Positions 34,765 through 55,000 of a stretch of 64,000 bases of DNA are shown piece after piece. The notes beneath the pieces were generated by a model, which worked only from the letters and a program-made list of their open reading frames with translations, was not told where the DNA came from and did not search any database. Location: contig JAFEMH010002443.1 of assembly GCA_022495995.1 (NCBI GenBank), positions 62,001 through 126,000 on the forward strand. The letters run 5' to 3'. Source of the stretch: Adenophora triphylla var. japonica (lineage: Eukaryota; Streptophyta; Magnoliopsida; Asterales; Campanulaceae). A program made the translations under genes and the position numbers. Each line of letters begins with the position of its first letter. The first letter of the stretch is position 1.

Positions 34765-35930
34765 TATTATATAAAAATTATCACCGATAGCCGGGCGAAT
34801 CTAAGAAGGAACAATCGAGGGTGGGGGCGTTGGCTTCCACTGGATTTCGTAAAAAAAAAGTATTAGTGTTAGGTACTTAAATTGTACTTTCTAGGTTTTC
34901 TCGGTTTCGAAATGATCTTTTCACTTTTTTTATTTTAGTACAAAAGATACTTTAATCAATAATTTTAGTTTAATTTAATCATCTTATTAAATTTTTAAAA
35001 ACTGTTATTGATGATATTTATAATCAAATACACTAAAATAATTAAATTAACTTATATTATTGCTCAAAGTATTTTTGTATTAATAGCAATAAAAATGTGA
35101 AGATCATTATTTTGGGACGGATGGAGGGAGTATATATATATATATTTTGTTACAATGGAGGGAGTATAAAGATAGCTCACAAAACTTCTTGGCTGAGCTG
35201 TTGAAGGATTTAGTTTTAACTTTTCAGTTTTCAGGGCTAGGGGGTTCAATACCCACACACTATATGCAACAATTTTTGTGTAGTTTCGAACCATTAATAT
35301 GAAGGTATTAAAGTTCAACTGATTAATACTATAGATTTTGATTTTATTTTTTATTAATAAAAACAAAAATTACTAATTATATAGTATTAGTTTGGTTCAA
35401 AAATATATATAAATAATTGATTGAATTACAGACTATAATAACAAACAAATTACAAAAAGATGGAAAATAATTTTATTCCAATTAAAATATTGATTTTATG
35501 AAGAGCTTAAAAATAAAGTATTAAATTATTATTGTTCAACTGAATTATACTATAATTAATTTTGATTTTATTTTTTATGAATATAAATAAAAATTTCTAA
35601 ATATACAATTATTGGTTCAAAAAATTATAAATAATTAATTGAATTATAGACTATAAAAAAATCACAAGAAGATGGAAAATTGTTCCAATTAAAATATTGA
35701 TTTTATGAAGTGCTTAAAATTATATTCAATTTCCAAATTATCAAATAATTATTTTTTTCATATAGTGATGAAAGATAGTAAATTCAAAAATATTTTAACC
35801 AAGTAAATTGAATTTTTAATGACTATAGAGAAGTGCGAGAAAGTATTTTTTCGCCTCTCAACTAGTTTAACTTATATCTTTTCATTCTTAAACTAATTTT
35901 TTTCAAATTTTTTTGGAGAAAACCTGTTTC
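34765..35930. other. AT-rich intergenic DNA with a duplicated block
   Basis: No gene. A block of about 200 bp at 35317-35518 recurs diverged at 35537-35732 (shared ATTTTGATTTTATTTTTTAT, GAAGATGGAAAAT, CCAATTAAAATATTGATTTT, ATGAAG.GCTTAAAA). GGGACGGATGGAGGGAG at 35114-35130 is a MITE terminus whose partner may be near 34897. Confidence 0.6.
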
Positions 35931-36173
35931 TCCATAAGTTATAAAAAATTCTGTTTTTAAATATATTGACTTGGTGTTTTAAAGCCTAAACTCACTGTTT
36001 TAAGGCCTAAACTCACTATTTTATTTTTTAGCTTAAACTCACTGTTTTAACGCCTAAACTCACTATTTTATTTTCTAGGTATTTTAAGGCCTAAACTCAA
36101 TGTTTTAAGGTCTAAACTCGATATTTTTAAGAATGAAAGTGGACTTTTTATAACTTATGGAGAAACATGTTTC
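35921..36173. repeat. Minisatellite enclosed by inverted repeats
   Basis: Left arm GGAGAAAACCTGTTTCTCC-ATAAGTTATAAAAA (35921-35953) and right arm TTTTTATAACTTATGG-AGAAACATGTTTCTCC (36142-36173) are inverted, and each arm ends in its own palindrome. Between them lie about six copies of TTTTAAGGCCTAAACTCACTG, about 21-30 bp each. Possibly a MITE with an expanded core. Confidence 0.8.
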
Positions 36174-36334
36174 TCCTAAAACTTACTCAATTTTTTTACC
36201 TTTTCATCCTTAATCTATCGCTTTTTGAAATATATCATCATTCTATAAGTCTAAGTGTGTTATCCAAAATTTCGTTAAACTGATTTAAGTTGGCACCATT
36301 AAATTACCTTCTGTCCTATGTGAAGCTGACTAAG

Positions 36335-36736
36335 GGGGCTTTTGTTTTTTTTAAGTGCTGAATACTGTAATCTGATTTCACCTCTGAAAATAGCTGAATT
36401 TTTAAGAGGCAGCAACTGAAACTGAATTCTAAATTGGATAAGTTGTTTGATTTTCTATCTGAATTCATTTTCTGAAACAGTTTAAAAAAAAAAAAAACCC
36501 AAATGTAAACGCAGTATGAAAAGTAAACAGTTCAAAAAAAATTAACCCAAATCAAGTATGAACAGTGGCTTTTCAGAGGCTTTCAGCAACTTTTTTACCT
36601 CTTAAAAATCAGAGGCAAATAAGTGGTTTTAAGTCTGAATTGAAAAAAGAAAACAAACACACTAAAAGCTTTAATGTCTGAATCGATCAGCCATTCAGAT
36701 CCAATTAAGTGCTGAATTCAAAAAACAAACGAGGCC
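36335..36736. mobile_element. hAT-like MITE
   Basis: 402 bp, termini GGGGGCTTTTGTTTTTT and AAAAAACAAACGAGGCC, with an 8-bp near-duplication TGACTAAG / TAACTAAG. The interior is palindrome-rich (TCTGAATTCA, CTGAATTC words repeated). Confidence 0.82.
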
Positions 36737-36989
36737 TAACTAAGTAACTAAAATAATGGTACGAAAGTTTCAATAAATAAAGGAAGAAAGGGTAAATTCT
36801 GAGAAAATTGGTTTTTTTTTTTTTCACAAAGAGAAAATTGTTCAAATAAATTATAAATACCACCAACCATTTAATTTATTGTTTATTTGTTAATAAATAA
36901 ATAATAAATAATAATTTTAATATTTTAATTTTATTTATAATTTATATTTCTTACTAATTTTTTTAGCACTCTCACTATTTTATTGTATA

Positions 36990-37302
36990 CTCCCTCCGTC
37001 CCGCCCGAAAGGGCACAAATTTCCTTTTTGGGCGTCCCATTTAAAAGGGCACAATCCCAAAAAGGAAAGTTTTTATAATTTTTATACTCTTCCTACCGCA
37101 CTCATTCTCTCTCCTACTTTACTTTTACACTCACAACATTCTCTCTCCTAATTATTCCTCCCACTCATTCTCTCTCCTATTTAATTTTTTAAATGCTCAT
37201 GACGTTTAACGCTTTTTTAACAGCATCTTATCACTTTCTTTATTTATTTCTTAATTTTCGTGCTAGAAAGCAAAATTACCCTTTCAGGCGGGACGGAGGG
37301 AG
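36990..37302. mobile_element. Stowaway MITE
   Basis: 313 bp, CTCCCTCCGTCCCGCCCGAAAGGGC ... CCTTTCAGGCGGGACGGAGGGAG, TA duplications; internal ACTCATTCTCTCTCCTA repeats. Confidence 0.9.
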
Positions 37303-39044
37303 TATCATTTTAACATTTTATCATTTATTCCTTCAACACCTTTATAAAATCATCATTGCTACCACACCCACCATCACCACCACTATCAACAACAAATCAA
37401 ACACACCATCGTTACCGTCCTTAATACCACTACCACCACGAACAACCACAACAAATCAAAAACCACACATAAAATTCAAATTCAAACCAGATCTGAACAG
37501 AGAGAGAAGGAAAAATGAACAGATCTGATTTCAAAATTTCAGATCTAAGAAAAGAGATTAGGGAGACGCCAAATTGGAGATAGTCATCCAAGCAATCGAC
37601 GCCAACAATCAAGGCAGGGGTTGAGGTGGTTGTAGTGGGAGAAAGGGGCACCGGTGCCCGAGTCGAAAGAGGGAAAGTGGTGGGTGGGCAGAGTGGAGGT
37701 AGTCATTAGAAGAGGGGTGGTTGTTGGGGCGAGGTTGGGAGTCGGGGTTGTGCTAGGGAGAAGAGAGTGTGGGGTGAAGAGGGAGGGTGGGGAGAAGAGG
37801 AAGAGATGGCTGATATTTTCATGGAGGTGTTCTTTTTCTTCTTTATTTTGGCTTGGTGATTGTGAGAGTGTGAGAGTGTGAGAGGAAAGAAAAGAGGAGA
37901 CGTGTGTTTTATTTTAAATTTTTTACTTTACCCCTTTTACAATCATTATAATAATAATTAGGGTTTAAATTTTAATATTTTACACTTTAACTCTTAATAA
38001 TTTCAAATAAGCAATGAATCATGCCAAATAAGCCCAAATGACACATCAATCAGCAGATTAACGGGGTTTTAGATGACAGACAGATGGAAGAATGAAATAA
38101 TTCAAAAAACAATAGATTAAGGACGAAAAAATAAAAATAATTGATTTAAAGACGAAAAAGTAAAATTTAAATTAGTTTAAGGACGAAAAGGGCATTTTAT
38201 CAGAGAATTGCAAGAGTTCAAGTAACCGTTATATTATAATGTTCAAATCATGATGCAAATTATTTTTCGAATACATATTAATATCTTGCTTTTGTTATGT
38301 GATTTTCTTTTATATATTGAATGTTATAAAACAAAATTAAAATTAAGGTAATTGGTTTGAATAATTTGTTTCTTCATTAGAAAAAAAAAATGGCCCTCAA
38401 TAAACATATTCCTGGATCTAACACTGGATTGCCATAGAGCGATAACCGATAGGTCACTTCCCCCTAGGACTTAAAGCGCCATAAAACCCCTCGAAAAGAT
38501 CCAGGTTGTGTAATTGGACTAAAACATTAGTTTAACTTTTATAATAACATGATTTACATTTTACAGTAACACAAGTTGCATCTTCTAACAAAATAGTTAT
38601 ATTTCAGAGGACACGCAAGAATATATAGTACCATGAATTAAATATTATAGTAACATGAATTACATATTATAGTAACATGAATTACATCATCGTATAGTAG
38701 GAATTTTGGACTGTTGTGCATTTCAACTTTACAGACTCCAAATCCTGAATGACCGCCAAATTTCAGTCATCTCTTAAGTTGAGGTATACAACTAGTTTGT
38801 GTCTTATAGTTGAACTATAAAAGACATTTTTTCATATTCTTAAAAAATAAAAAAAAAATCCAAAAAAAAATTCAGATATTTTATAAAGATTGAATCATAA
38901 TTTAACTATCAGACTCAATTTATACGGGTAGTTCAACTATAAGACTCATAATTTTTACAATTTTTTTGCTTATTTTTTAAGAACCTAAAAAATATGTTAT
39001 TTTATTAAGATTAATTCTCATAATTTAACTACGAGTCTTTTTCG
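37303..39044. other. Intergenic, no gene seen
   Basis: 37350-37900 is simple-sequence-like (ACCACC then purine-rich GGGAG/GAGTG), and its open frames have no recognisable domain. At 38412-38510 a block starts and ends with CCTGGATCT / AGATCCAGG, suggesting a small insertion. 38790-39030 has diverged repeats of ATAGTTGAACTATAAAAGAC. Confidence 0.5.
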
Positions 39045-39136
39045 TTGAAACATCAGCAGAAGGTTATGAGGTTGGCTCTTGCCCTTGGAGATGAGAATGT
39101 TGTAGTGGCAATGCCATTTGCAGCTGCTGCCAATGA
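39045..39136 (+). other. Orphan exon-like fragment, function unknown
   Basis: Encodes QQKVMRLALALGDENVVVAM-PFAAAANE, ending exactly at a good donor site (GAG|GTAAAT). The composition and sharp donor look like a real exon, but no partner exon is visible and I do not recognise the family. It may be a captured fragment or the last visible part of a lost gene. Confidence 0.3.
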
Positions 39137-39542
39137 GGTAAATTTCTTAACCTTTTACTCACCAAATTCTCCCACCTTTTTTGGTTCCTTTAGCTTTCTA
39201 ATTCTAAAATTATTTGAGAAAAATGATACTTCCTCTATCCCCTAAAAAATTCAAATTTACTTTTGATCAACAGCAAATTTGAAAGAAAAAAAAAACGATG
39301 AAGGGAGGAGGGGGTACCAATCTGTATATTAAATCGAGTCTGATTGACATATTAGTATGAAGATAATGAAATCATTCTTATTGTTCATCTTCAGTCAGAC
39401 GTCCGTTACGGAAAATCATTTAGAATAAAGCAATAATATTGTATTATGAAAACATTAGACCTTCCGTGTCCAAAAGATTTTACATTCAATGAGCAGCAAA
39501 TAAATGGCAATTTCTGTTGAAATTTTGCCTGAGCTGTGATCA

Positions 39543-48438
<8,896 letters not shown>

Positions 48439-48480
48439 ACCTGCATTTAAATAGTAAGAAATATAATACTTAAAAAGAAC

Positions 48481-48842
48481 CTACGGTGCAAGTCTTAAAG
48501 AAAATTTGATTAACCGTTCTAAGAGGGGAGAAATGGAGAATTTAGGGATGTTTATGGTAACTGTCTTACTGCCATAATGGAAAGAAAGAAGTAGAACCTG
48601 CATATTCATAAACAGTTCAATGTTGGTGATGGGACTCGGGAGTTGGGACCATTCCTTGATAACTACGGTGCAAGTCTTAAAGCAAATTTGATTAACCGTT
48701 CTAAGAGGGGAAAATGGAGAATTTAGGGATGTTTATGGTAACTGTCTTACTGCCATAATGGAAAGAAAGAAGTAGAACCTGCATATTCATAAACAGTTCA
48801 ATGTTGGTGATGGGACTCGGGAGTTGGGACCATTCCTTGATA
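48481..48842. repeat. 182-bp tandem duplication
   Basis: Two nearly identical head-to-tail copies (CTACGGTGCAAGTCTTAAAG..., from 48481 and from 48663) with only a few differences, so the duplication is recent. It lies in the presumed 5'UTR intron of the oligoribonuclease gene. Confidence 0.95.
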
Positions 48843-50340
48843 TTAATAGACGACTATCTAACTCAAGAAAAATTGAAAATTAAAAATCAACTCTACCGTT
48901 TGCTTTCTCTCTGTAAGTCGCAGCAGGAGTGTCTGTCTGTTGCCTCTCATCCTCAACATCCAATTCTAGCAAAGAAAAGGCATTTGAGAGTTCACTCATG
49001 TCTAAGTAGAAGCCTTTATAACCCTTCCACCATTAAGCTTTTGATACAACAATTAGTAAAGTGTTAGCTTATACAGTGGCAGCAAAACAGGATTGCTATG
49101 AAGAAGTGAACATATCTTAATTCTGTTGGGTATAAAATATCAAATAAATGAAGCTTTCAAAACAGGATTAAGGAGGTTAGTTAAGCTGATATTCCTAATT
49201 TCACTGTTTGCCCTTTAACTCCCCTTTCTCAGATAGTGGAGTACACTATTTTCACGATTTAGTTATCAATAATCATTCACTCTATAAGGTTATCTAAGAT
49301 AAATAATCTGCAGTTATGGTTGAGAGCTATAAGGTAAATGAGAAAACAAGGGGAATGCAATGCGGGTCAAAGCGCATCCAGTATGTGAGTGATGGATCTG
49401 ATCAATCAATTACACTCTACAAGCAACCGGTGGACAATAACATTAGATCTGTTTGACATCCCTTTAGATTGCACATGTCAGTGAATATAATACTCCCTCC
49501 ATCCAAAAATATAAGAGTCAAATTTTTAAGCCAGAAAATATCCAAAATGAGTGTTCAATTCTTTTGTGAAGTTACTAAATTCACATTAGTCAATTATCCT
49601 ATCTTAAATTCTACTTCCTATGATACAATATGATCATTAAGGGTATTTCTGCATATGCGCTAGTAAATGTGCTTTAAACAGTCACTCCCTTTCAAATACA
49701 TATCGTTTTAGACTTAGGAGTAGATGGTGACTCCGACCACTGTGCATGTTTAAGAACTTAAAACTCACTCGATCCCTTTCAAATACATGTCGTTTTAGAC
49801 TTTTCTGAGCATATTAAGAAATGCAATTTATACATGTGAAAGCGACTCGTGGTCCCCTAAAATAATCCAATTTAATTGCATATACAAGAGATATTTCACA
49901 ATCAAAAATAACGACATGTTTTTCGAAATGGAGGGATTATAAAATTTAAGATTCACATTGGAAATCCCATCCCTAATAACAAACTAAAATGGGAATAACA
50001 AAGAACAGGCAAAATCAGAATGATCTTTGTAAGAAGTTGCAATTTTGAGGATGTACTCCAAAACAAAAGCACATAAATCATGAAACTCACTAAATTAAAT
50101 AGGCCCAGTTCTCAGTTAACTTGAACAAACAACAAATTGGTAATTGGTGAGAGAAAATTGTACCGGAGTTGCAAGGGGGATTTAGGTCATAGGGTTTATA
50201 ATGACTGATTTTAGGGGAAGTCGTCAGATGTTACATTGTAGTGCCAAAGAGAAGAATCTTTGTATCATAAGAAAATCTTGAACTTTGAAATATGAATTTG
50301 TTAAAAACAGTTGTATGAATGAATTACATAGAAATACAGA
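48843..50340. other. Intronic/intergenic, MITE ends, no gene seen
   Basis: A MITE-like terminus CTCCCTCCATCCAAAAATATAAGAG at 49493 has no clear partner. A diverged repeat CCCTTTCAAATACAT.TCGTTTTAGACTT occurs at 49686 and 49770, with an inverted partner (CGACATGTTTTTCGAAATGGAGGGATTATA) at 49911-49940. No coding region is supported. Confidence 0.55.
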
Positions 50341-50496
50341 CACTAACCGGAAATAGGAGACGGAGGTGGGCGGTGAGAGCTTCTTCTTCTTCTAGAGCGT
50401 AAATCGTCAACTGAGGATTCTTGATAGTTAATGATCAAATCTTAGGGCATCTCATGGCCCTTTTCTCCAATTTAACATAAACAGGGTAAATACTAA

Positions 50497-51297
50497 GGGT
50501 GCGCTCCCGAGTTTTTAAACGAGAGGAAAGGAGGGAAAGGGAAGGGAAGGGAGGGGAGGGGAGGGGAGGGAAGGAAATGACATTTAAAATCTCTTTCGTG
50601 TGCTCCCGAGTTAGGAGAGAAATGAAAGGAAACGCTCAAATTTTCCTCTCCGTGCTCCCAAGTTTTGGGAGGAATAAAGAGGAATTAAATTTAAATTACG
50701 TTTTTACCCTTTTTTTTTCATGAATAAGGAGGCCTCACATTTTTCTCACACACAACACACACTCACAGCTCTCTCTTTCTCTCTCAATACGTAAACCTCT
50801 CTCTCTCCTCTCTCTCTCTATCCGCAAATCCCCATTGCCGGCATGGTCTTCTTCTTCTTCAACCAATTTCTCTCAAAACCTTCTCCCAATCCTCCCTCAA
50901 ACCTCAATCAAATCTAATTCTCGCCTCACATCCGAAACCAGTTCGCCGGCAACAACAATCCACCCTCACCGGCGACCTCTCCAACTCCCTCTCTCCGGTC
51001 AAAACCTTCACCTAGCCCCAATCAACCGGCGCCCTCAACACCGTTAAAGCTCCCTCACATCTGAAAGGGTAAGATTGGAATCAACCTTCACCTACCCTCT
51101 TTAATCTGTTTCCCTCCTTCCGTTTCTCCCCATTTTTGAGGTGATTGGTTTGGAGGGAAATGAGCCTCACCATTTCCCTCCTTCTCCTTCCCTTCCCCTC
51201 CGACCAAAACTCAGGAGCACCAGCACAACGGAAATCCTCCCCCATTTCCTCCCTTTTCCTTCACTTTCCCTGCAAAATCAAACTCGGGAGCGGACCC
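50497..51297. mobile_element. PIF/Harbinger-type MITE, 801 bp
   Basis: Termini GGGTGCGCTCCCGAGTTT and AAACTCGGGAGCGGACCC are inverted, with TAA target duplications at 50494-50496 and 51298-51300. Subterminal regions repeat GTGCTCCCGAGTT / GTGCTCCCAAGTT and purine-rich GGGAGGGGA. The core (50740-51120) is pyrimidine-rich with CTCTCTCT and a short frame starting at 50835, perhaps captured UTR/coding sequence. It sits between the oligoribonuclease and UFSP-like 5' ends. Confidence 0.85.
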
Positions 51298-51353
51298 TAA
51301 ATACACGGCCCGAAAAATACAGAGAACGGTATATTCCAATTTTACCCTTCCGT

Positions 51354-51406
51354 CTCGTGTGATTCTACACGATATCAATGCCTTTATCACGTGTAGAATC
51401 ACACGA
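51354..51406. repeat. Palindromic unit cluster B
   Basis: CTCGTGTGATTCTACACGAT and CACGTGTAGAATCACACGAC: two units whose 16-bp cores (CGTGTGATTCTACACG and its reverse complement) also pair with each other across an 18-base loop. It lies 33 bp before the UFSP-like ATG. Confidence 0.85.
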
Positions 51407-51438
51407 CACACCTCGCAGAAAAATTTCAATCGTTCACC

Positions 51439-51805
51439 ATGGACACTGCGAACGATATCATCATCAACAACGAAGCAGGTCTCCAATGGTTGATAGGTTC
51501 TCCCTTCGTCTCTCCCATCACATTAATATCCACCTTCAAGTGCATTCACACCCACCCCTCCGACCCCTTTTCACCCGATTTCGTCAGAGAATCAGGTAAC
51601 CCTAACTCCCAATAATCTGATTCTTTGTTTGCCTGTGCGTTTGTGATTGATTTAGTTGAATTTTTTCCGTGCAGATGATTTGAGGACACTTTTGTTGAAA
51701 GGGTTTGAAGTAATTGGATCATTGATTGTTGGAAAAGGAGGTTCTGATTTGAATTGTTAGTGACGCCATTGATGCGTCCAGTAGAGGAACTCTATTTCAG
51801 TTTAT
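51439..51805 (+). pseudogene. Ufm1-specific protease (UFSP)-like 5' exons, truncated
   Basis: Exon 1 (51439-51595) starts [20 protein letters not shown] and continues [17 protein letters not shown]; the donor is CAG|GTAACC. Exon 2 starts at 51675 after TGCAG with DDLRTLLLKGFEVIGSLIVG, in correct phase. A single-base change near 51757 makes TAG; in the next frame SDAIDASSRGTLFQF continues. It then stops at palindrome cluster C (51806). The order WLIGSPF / STF.CIH / DLRTLLLKGF.VIG.LIVG resembles my memory of the N-terminus of plant UFSP, which matures Ufm1 and removes it from targets. The catalytic domain is absent. Either the host gene was broken by the insertion that follows, or this is a captured fragment; the kept intron means the source was genomic DNA. 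Confidence 0.55.
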
Positions 51806-51851
51806 CTCGTGTGAACTCACACGAGAATAATCTCGTGTGATTTTACACGAG
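51806..51851. repeat. Palindromic unit cluster C (2 units)
   Basis: CTCGTGTGAACTCACACGAG, spacer AATAAT, CTCGTGTGATTTTACACGAG; 26-bp period. It forms the exact end of the UFSP-like homology. Confidence 0.93.
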
Positions 51852-51987
51852 ATTTATCTCCGTCCACCATTAAAAGGGCCCTTTCATTTGATTGAATATT
51901 CAGGTTTTGGTAATCGGTTGTTTAGTGTTGATGATGATGATGGTTGTTGCTGTTTTGGTAATGGGTTTCGCCTAATTCTTCACTCAT

Positions 51988-52085
51988 CTCGCATAGATCC
52001 ACACGAGATGTGTATCGTGTGGATATACACGAGATTTATATCGTGTGTATCAACACGAGATGTATCTCGTGTGGATACATACGAG
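51988..52085. repeat. Palindromic unit cluster D (4 units)
   Basis: Four units at 26-bp period (spacers ATGTGT, ATTTAT, ATGTAT), variants CGTGTGGATATACACG, CGTGTGTATCAACACG, CTCGTGTGGATACATACGAG. It borders the left end of the satellite array. Confidence 0.92.
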
Positions 52086-52094
52086 ACACATAAA

Positions 52095-55000
52095 ACCCTT
52101 TAATTGGCAAATATTTGTAACTCAATCTCCATTTGGATTTTGAGGAAACTCATGTAGATGAAAAACACTTTAAATAAAAAAATAAACGAGGTAGCCGTAT
52201 ACCATTTTTGACAAGATCGGGACACGTAAAACCCTAAAACCCTAAATAATGGCAAAATTTGTAACTCAATATCCATTTGGATTTTGAGGAAACTCATGTA
52301 GATGAAAAACACTTTAAATGTCATTTAGAATTTAGAAAAAATTAAAAAAAATAAACGAGGTAGGCGTATACCATTTTTGGCAAGATCGGGACACGTAAAA
52401 CCCTAAAAACCCTAAATAATGGCAAAATTTGTAACTCAATATCCATTTGGATTTTGAGGAAACTCATGTAGATGAAAAACATTTTAAATGTCATTTAGAA
52501 TATAGAAAAAATTAAAAAATAAACGAGGTAGGCGTATACCATTTTTGGCAAGATCGGGACACGTAAAACCCTAAAACCCTAAATAATGGCAAAATTTGTA
52601 ACTCAATATCCATTTGGATTTTGAGGAAACTCATGTAGATGAAAAACACTTTAAATGTCATTTAGAATCTAGAAAAAATTAAAAAAATAAACGAGGTAGC
52701 CGTATACCATTTTTGGCAAGATCGGGACACGTAAAACCCTAAAAACCCTAAATAATGGCAAATATTTGTAACTCAATCTCCATTTGGATTTTGAGGAAAC
52801 TCATGTAGATGAAAAACATTTTAAATGTCATTTAGAATCTAGAAAAAAATTAAAAAAAAATAAACGAGGTAGCCGTATACCATTTTTGGCAAGATCGGGA
52901 CACGTAAAACCCTAAAAACCCTAAATAATGGCAAAATTTGTAACTCAATATCCATTTGGATTTTGAGGAAACTCATGTAGATGAAAAACATTTTAAATGT
53001 CATTTAGAATATAGAAAAAAATTAAAAAAATAAACGAGGTAGGCGTATACCATTTTTGGCAAGATCGGGACACGTAAAACCCTAAAAACCCTAAATAATG
53101 GCAAAATTTGTAACTCAATATCCATTTGGATTTTGAGGAAACTCATGTAGATGAAAAACACTTTAAATGTCATTTAGAATTTAGAAAAAAATAAAAAAAA
53201 AATAAACGAGGTAGGCGTATACCATTTTTGGCAAGATCGGGACACAGAAAACCCTAAAAACCCTAAATAATGACAAAAATTTGTAACTCAATATCCATTT
53301 GGATTTTGAGGAAACTCATGTAGATGAAAAACACTTTAAATGTCATTTAGAATTTAGAAAAAAATTAAAAAAAATAAACGAGGTAGGCGTATACCATTTT
53401 TGGCAAGATCGGGACACGTAAAACCCTAAAAACCCTAAATAATGGCAAATATTTGTAACTCAATCTCCATTTGGATTTTGAGGAAACTCATGTAGATGAA
53501 AAACATTTTAAATGTCATTTAGAATCTAGAAAAAAATTAAAAAAATAAACGAGGTAGCCGTATACCATTTTTGGCAAGATCGGGACACGTAAAACCCTAA
53601 AAACCCTAAATAATGGCAAATATTTGTAACTCAATATCCATTTGGATTTTGAGGAAACTCATGTAGATGAAAACATTTTAAATGTCATTTAGAATCTAGA
53701 AAAAATTAAAAAAAAATAAACGAGGTAGGCGTATACCATTTTTGGCAAGATCGGGACACGTAAAACCCTAAAAAACCTAAATAATGGCAAAATTTTTAAC
53801 TCAATATCCATTTGGATTTTGAGGAAACTCATGTAGATGAAAACATTTTAAATGTCATTTAGAATCTAGAAAAAATTAAAAAAATAAACGAGGTAGCCGT
53901 ATACCATTTTTGGCAAGATCGGGACACGTAAAACCCTAAAAACCCTAAATAATGGCAAAAATTTGTAACTCAATATCCATTTGGATTTTGAGGAAACTCA
54001 TGTAGATGAAAAACACTTTAAATGTCATTTAGAATCTAGAAAAAATTAAAAAAATAAACGAGGTAGCCGTATACCATTTTTGGCAAGATCGGGACACGTA
54101 AAACCCTAAAACCCTAAATAATGGCAAATATTTGTAACTCAATCTCCATTTGGATTTTGAGAAAACTCATGTAGATGAAAAACACTTTAAATGTCATTTA
54201 GAATTTAGAAAAAAATTAAAAAAAATAAACGAGGTAGCCGTATACCATTTTTGGCAAGATCGGGACACGTAAAACCCTAAAAACCCTAAATAATGGCAAA
54301 TATTTGTAACTCAATATCCATTTGGATTTTGAGGAAACTCATGTAGATGAAAAACATTTTAAATGTCATTTAGAATCTAGAAAAAAAAAAAAAAAATAAA
54401 CGAGGTAGGCGTATACCATTTTTGGCAAGATCGGGACACGTAAAACCCTAAAAACCCTAAATAATGGCAAAATTTGTAACTCAATATCCATTTGGATTTT
54501 GAGGAAACTCATGTAGATGAAAACACTTTAAATGTCATTTAGAATCTAGAAAAAAATTAAAAAAAAAATAAACGAGGTAGCCGTATACCATTTTTGGCAA
54601 GATCGGGACACGTAAAACCCTAAAAACCCTAAATAATGGCAAATATTTGTAACTCAATCTCCATTTGGATTTTGAGAAAACTCATGTAGATGAAAAACAC
54701 TTTAAATGTCATTTAGAATTTAGAAAAAAATTAAAAAAATAAACGAGGTAGCCGTATACCATTTTTGGCAAGATCGGGACACGTAAAACCCTAAAACCCT
54801 AAATAATGGCAAAATTTGTAACTCAATATCCATTTGGATTTTGAGGAAACTCATGTAGATGAAAAACACTTTAAATGTCATTTAGAATTTAGAAAAAATT
54901 AAAAAAAATAAACGAGGTAGGCGTATACCATTTTTGGCAAGATCGGGACACGTAAAACCCTAAAAACCCTAAATAATGGCAAAATTTGTAACTCAATATC

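Larger units (their letters stand above)
48441..50348 (-). other. Probable 5'UTR intron of the oligoribonuclease gene
   Basis: The acceptor TTTAAATGCAG lies 2 bases before the ATG. The best-placed donor is CCG|GTTAGTG at 50349/50348, preceded by a pyrimidine-rich leader (50349-50400). A second candidate donor, CCG|GTACAA, is near 50163. The intron contains a 182-bp tandem duplication and MITE ends. No ORF is supported. RNA data would settle it. Confidence 0.55.

Noticed and set aside
37193..37881. Host gene in the ACC/GGGAG-rich region
   Set aside because: Frames on both strands are compositionally biased, have no domain, and part lies in a Stowaway MITE.
38412..38510. Possible organellar or tRNA-related fragment (CCTGGATCT...AGATCCAGG)
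   Set aside because: I could not fold it into a tRNA or recognise an organellar gene; only the terminal inverted 9-mers are evident.
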